Assembly: GCA_030142905.1 (NCBI GenBank)
Contig: JASJOG010000278.1
Coordinates: 62,001 to 126,000 of the forward strand
DNA: 64,000 nucleotides
Reading direction: 5' to 3'
Source of the DNA: Heliopora coerulea
Taxonomy: Eukaryota > Cnidaria > Anthozoa > Scleralcyonacea > Helioporidae
Shown here: piece after piece, positions 52,801 to 58,800 of the stretch
How positions within the stretch are numbered: the first letter of the stretch is position 1
Layout of the letters: every line of letters begins with the position of its first letter
Translations under genes and position numbers: made by a program
The notes under the pieces: model-generated
Database searches by the model: none
Told to the model about the DNA's origin: nothing
Seen by the model: the letters and a program-made list of their open reading frames with translations, nothing else

Positions 52801-55800
52801 ATTATAGGTGTTTCATAAGTTTAGAGTGACCTATCCTGGGATCTGTAAAAAGACTAAAGTGTAAAAGAACAGCCAAAACTTTAAACAACATACTACTCTA
52901 ACATTTTGAGTAAAGTTCTTTGTTATGAAATTTCAGAATCTTCTTTCACAAGTTTTGACAGCTTCCTAACCTTTTCAGCTTCTTAAAAAACGAAACCTGC
53001 TAGTTACAATAACATTTAACTTTGAATGACTGATTAGCAGTACTATAAAAAAACTTACACATCTGCATAGGTTCAAATGGCCTTTACTCTGAATGTCGGT
53101 ATTTCCTTTCCTACATTTTGGCCATTCACTGACCATCTTGACAAAATACATTCTTACACTTTTATTATATGCAAGTTAACAACCTAACTGGTCCATAGAT
53201 TCTTGTTGGGGCAAAATTCCAATCACAGTCAAACCTTTTTTCATTGCAGTCAATATGATTACCTGTACAAACAAGTCCATCTCCAGTAAAGCCAGAAGTG
53301 CACACACATTCATGTCTACCAGGGCCTGTGTAGTGGCAATCAGCATTTTTTGACAGACATGGAGGTTTGCGTTCACTGCAAGGGTTGATTCCTGTAGGTG
53401 TATAGAGTCAAATTGAAGTTTTTGAGACCTTTTCATAAAATGTTTTCTTTTGCAGTAGTTTTTTTCAAACATTAGTGGTAATATCTCATTACCTTTGCAG
53501 TGACTACCATTGCCTCGATAACCAGGATTGCAGACACAAGAGGCCCTTTGGTTCATCACACAATGTGCATCACTGTGACAGGTTTTGGAGCAATTTCTTT
53601 CAACTACAGTAGAAATGGGAAAAAAAAATCAGCTTAAGAACTCTGAATGTATCGAACAGCTCAATAAATTGTTGATTTCAAATATTAACCCATTAAGAGG
53701 TAAGGGCTTGCTTTAATATTTTATTCTGGTTAACACCAGATGATTTTACTTGTCAAGGTCATGAGCTCTGGGCATTAAGGGATAAAGTTGCTCAACTTAG
53801 GTAAATACTATTTCAGAATCATCCTCAGGGTATTAAGAAATGATAACTTCACAATTAACCTATACTGCCAAAGTCAATTAGGTTAATTATGGAGTTATTA
53901 TTTCATAATATCCTGAGGATGATTCTGAAATAGAATTGAAACACTGCACATCCATCCTCATGGATAGCATTAAGTTGTTGCAAGAATATCTCGTGCACTT
54001 AAATTCGATAAAAACTCGCCTCCAATCCCTGTCAACTCGATAGCTCAACAGGTAGAGCGGCAGACCAGTATCCAAAAGGGCGAATTCAAATCCCACTTGA
54101 GTCAACATTTTTCAGTTGACGTCAGCAGTGTAGGTTAAAATTGTTGAAGTTATAAGGTAAATACCTTGTATATACCTTGGACGTTTATCATATCTAGAAT
54201 TGAATTGAATACAAATCTACTCGTCCAATTAAAATTCTTATTTTAAAAGCGTTACACTGGTAAGCTAATTGCTGCATACATGGTGAATGTAAGATGTTTG
54301 AATACAAATCTGCATAAGAGCTTGACTAAGTCCATAGCCAAAAGCAGCTCTTAACTGACTACAACAAAGCACCAACTGCTTTTTTTTTACAGCTGTATAA
54401 CATAGCATACAAAATTAAATTATGGCCAAAAAAATTTTAATTTGCCAGCTTAAAATATTTTTCTCCTAGCAAAGTTCAAAGTCTAAGGATGCTACTGATT
54501 GGCTACTTGACATTCCTCTGTAATGGGAATCAGTGAATATTTTGATAGAATAAATAATGTGAACTTGGGATACTGTTGACACAATTCACTGAGTACAATG
54601 TAATCAATGACAAAATTTTAGTTATTGTCCATAAAGTCATTGAGCCTTGTGAACACCACGAAAATTTTGTCAGTACATTGACAATATTTGGTGTTTGTGT
54701 TATTGTCATTCACATTTACCATCAAGAAATTAAACATGAAAATTATTTGAACAACTAATCCAAAAAGTTGCTAAATCTATGTCATAATGCCCTATCATTA
54801 TCTTTATACTGTACTGTATATTCACTCTGCTAGCAATATTAATTGACCCTATCTTTTTTACATTTATTGCAGTTTTCTCCATAGTAGCCAGGCTTGCAAG
54901 TGTATGGTTGACATTTTCCACTGCCCAAGACTCCACTAGAGCAATTTCCACTCTTGCATGTGCAACCTGTCAAAATAATACAAGTGAAAAATCACATGAA
55001 CTAGCATGAAGCAACATACAACATGAAGCAACATACAACATGAACCAGTTACAGCATTTGAAAAATGAATGGGAATTAATAATAATGAGCATAACATAAG
55101 CTAATGTCAGGTTTTTTTGAATAACTGGTACATTAACAGCTTCTAAACATACAATAATTGGTTATATTCAAAGGCAATTCCAAAATACTTCATGTCCTTT
55201 TTAACAAACTGATCAAAATTTCTTTAAAAGCAGTTTATTCAGTTACTGTTCAGTTTACTTTTAAAAACCTTAATGTAAATTTTATCAAATCATATGCACA
55301 CACAATTTTAGAAGAATAATGTCCTGCCTTGCCAGTAACCAATTAAAGATAGTACATGTAACGAGCTGTAGTTAAATAGTCTTGAGTTTATTGTAAAATT
55401 TTTAAAACATTCAAAACTTACAAAAGGTGATAATTTACAAGACTATTCACTTTAGAAAGTGCAAATGGTTTGTATGTAAACTTGTTTCATAGATTTAATA
55501 TCCACTTCACTAGTTTAATATCAATTAGTAAACTGACCAACCAACTGATCAATCTACTACTTAATTCTAACTACAGAAGTTCCTAAACTGAACAGAACTA
55601 AATACTCTGGTACACTCTAATCTTCTAGATTTCTAGTTTAGAAATGTTTCAAACTACAGTGAAATATATAAAAATTATAACAGTACTGATTCAATAAAAT
55701 GTATTATTTTCTATGAACATGAAACTAAACCTTTGACATATTATTGTGCCAAAAAAAAAAGTTTCTTATTAGAATGCACCTACTTTGCTGACATTTGTTT

Positions 55801-58800
55801 CCAAACATTTTCTTGTCTGAACACTCTTCACATGCAAACCCTTCAAAACCAACCTGCAAATAAAACAAAGCACCATTGTTTCAAATTAAAAACGCTTCAA
55901 TGTTGAACATCAATGGCAATGAAAAGAAAATCATAGTATCATAGCATACATGGTCAGAAAACATCAAACATATTAAGAGAATGACAGCATGTAGGCACAA
56001 AAGACTGAAAATGTTAAAGAACCAGCAATACTTCTTATCATTGTCTCAACAATACCATTCATCATTTGAACAGTAAAACATACATCAACAGAACAGGTTT
56101 AAAGTTAGTACATTGCAAAAAGCAACAGTAATGCTTTCCTCTTTCTCGTTGTTTGTACAGTACAAAAGGATTACTTTTAAACCTTTCCTACTTAGTCCAG
56201 AACTGCTTATGCAGTTTGCCATTTTTGATATTACCATTGTTAGAACATCCATATTTACTCCTGTAAACATAGCTGTTTGGCCTTTTTGGCAATTTACTAC
56301 AGGATTAATCGCTATACCATTTTGTATAGCAAGAACACTGCTATCATGGTTGGAAAACATTAACAGCAGCACAGCACACCACTGTTCAGTTGGTGCAAAG
56401 CACTATTTTTCATATATATTTACCCTTTAACAGCCAAAGTCAACTTTCATTAACTCTAAATGCTTCACAACTGAATTAGATCTTCCACTAACAAATAAAA
56501 TCATCTGTTTTTGCTATAGTAAAATTGCCTGGCATTAACCAGAGTAAAATACTGTGTGGTGGGGTCATCACTATCTGGAGAGTGTTAATGACTTTGTTAA
56601 AGCAAATAACATCTCACATAACAGTCAGAAGGTTGACAATAGGATGATGAAAAAAATTGGTTTTTCACTTGAATATGAACAAAAAGTTGGTAATTTTTAT
56701 TAGCACGGGTCGGAAAGGTAACTTTTCATTTAAAATAATTCCTACCACAGCATATATAATTTTACTTACATTACATTGACATTTTCCATTTCTGCATTGG
56801 CCATTACCATAACATGCTTTTCCTGATTCAATACCAGGGCATGCTTAACATATGAAAAAAAAAATCTTTGTTAACAAACCTGTACTGTATAAAGTACATC
56901 TATAAACCATATTCATTGATGATTACCATAACAACATTCTTTTGTAACCATTTATATGAGCCTTTTGAGCCTCATTCTTGTTTATGATTCAACAGAATTA
57001 TAACACATGAACAAGGCTCAAACATTTGATTTAACCACATATAAAAAGCATCAAACTGGCTGCCATTTATGAATGTGGTCTATCACTAAGCACCATATCT
57101 TTCCAGGATTTCCTGGGACAGGCTTTGAACATACAAAGAAATACTCTTGATCTGAGAAAAAAACAAAATATCTTAAACTCAGTCGCTTGTTGTTTTGAGG
57201 TCATTCTTTTTTCCTTTCACAGTAGTCATCATCTATTCACATGCTCAGTGACAAAATTATTGGTAATACCTAAAGTCAGGTCACAACAACACAGTTCCCC
57301 CCTTCACTAGGAGCACTGTGATGTTCCCTTCACAGGTAAATTTTACACTTTCTCCCTCTGAAAAAGGAAGAATTGGGTTTGGTTCACACCAAATGAGCAT
57401 TATTTGGGTAGTGACACATCACTCTGTTAAACCAAAGTCTTACATACACACGTAACAACAAAGCCTGTTGGGAAATAGGAAGTATCTTAATCATTAAGTA
57501 AGAGCATGGCCATTTTAGGGCAGCAGGTAATGACATATGTGATAGTTTACATTCATGAAAATTATTCCTTCTTCAAAATGTTTACATTTGGTATCCTTCA
57601 TTGATGCTTTTCCAACAGACGACAAGTTCTACTATTTCATTCTGGCTAATACCAGACAAATTTACTTGCAAAAGGGAGGAGTGTACACACAAAAGAATCG
57701 TAAATTCTTTTTTTTTCATTTTAATGTACAATATTATAAAACCACAATTAGATTTGGGTTACAGAGGTACCAGGCGGGCTTTATTATTCCTTCTTCGTTT
57801 AGATTTGGGTTGTGCCCGATACCAAGATGTATCAATGCCTTGGTCCACATTACCTGTCTAAGTGTGCAACTTTGGCCAGATAAACACTGACCTTTACCTG
57901 GACAACACTTCAAATCCATTAAGTTCTCTTGAACAACTGTTTATTTATGCACATAAGCAATCTATTCTTGTCATAAACATCGGCTGCTTACATGTAATAC
58001 GCGATTTATACGATTATGCGATTATGCGATTATGCGATTACGAGAAGAGCGGAATGCGTTTCTATGCCACAATGAGCATGTGATAAAAGTCTACCAAAAC
58101 GTGAGAATGATTTAACAGCTCGAATTCTTTCTTCGACGCGATAATGTAAACGGAAGACGAAAAAATCGTTACACTCCTTTCGTCAAACCGCGCAATTATA
58201 ATTATATTGACATATATTTTAGGTCAACCGAAAATTACAACTGCCGTTTATTCAATAAGTCTTTTATCTTGAATAAAATAAGACCAAAATATGCCTTAAA
58301 ACGGGATTAGTTATCACTATGACACACGGTTCAACATATTTTGATTGACATCTGCTAGGGCTAGGTTCTTAAGCAATCAGTAAAGGATGGGCCCGGCGCT
58401 AGTGCAGTTTCGCACTCATCCATATAAATGCGAGTAATGTAAGTAAATTATATATCATTCTACAGTTCATTACCTGGAAATTACAGTGGTACCACGATAC
58501 CAACCATTCATTGCAAACATAATGCTTTATAGCCTTAAAGAACATTCATGTTACTTGGCGCCATGTTTGAATGTTTCTTTGTACTTCTTCGAAAATGTGT
58601 GTAAACCCAAAGGTTAGATTAGGGTTAGCGTGAGGATTAGGGTTTATACAGATTTTCGGGGCTTTTAAAGAGCGAAGAAACAATGGAGAGGGACTATACT
58701 TAAATTGTAGACAAATCCATAAACTTTACGGTTTTGAGCCCTCCGTTCACTGTTGACGCTCAAGAACTTCAACGTGTCTGTTTTTTTGGCTATAATGCCT

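Noticed and set aside
57734..57919. Minus-strand [15 protein letters not shown] segment resembling an EGF exon
   Set aside because: No usable acceptor, cysteine spacing does not fit, and exons 1 and 2 already join in phase without it.
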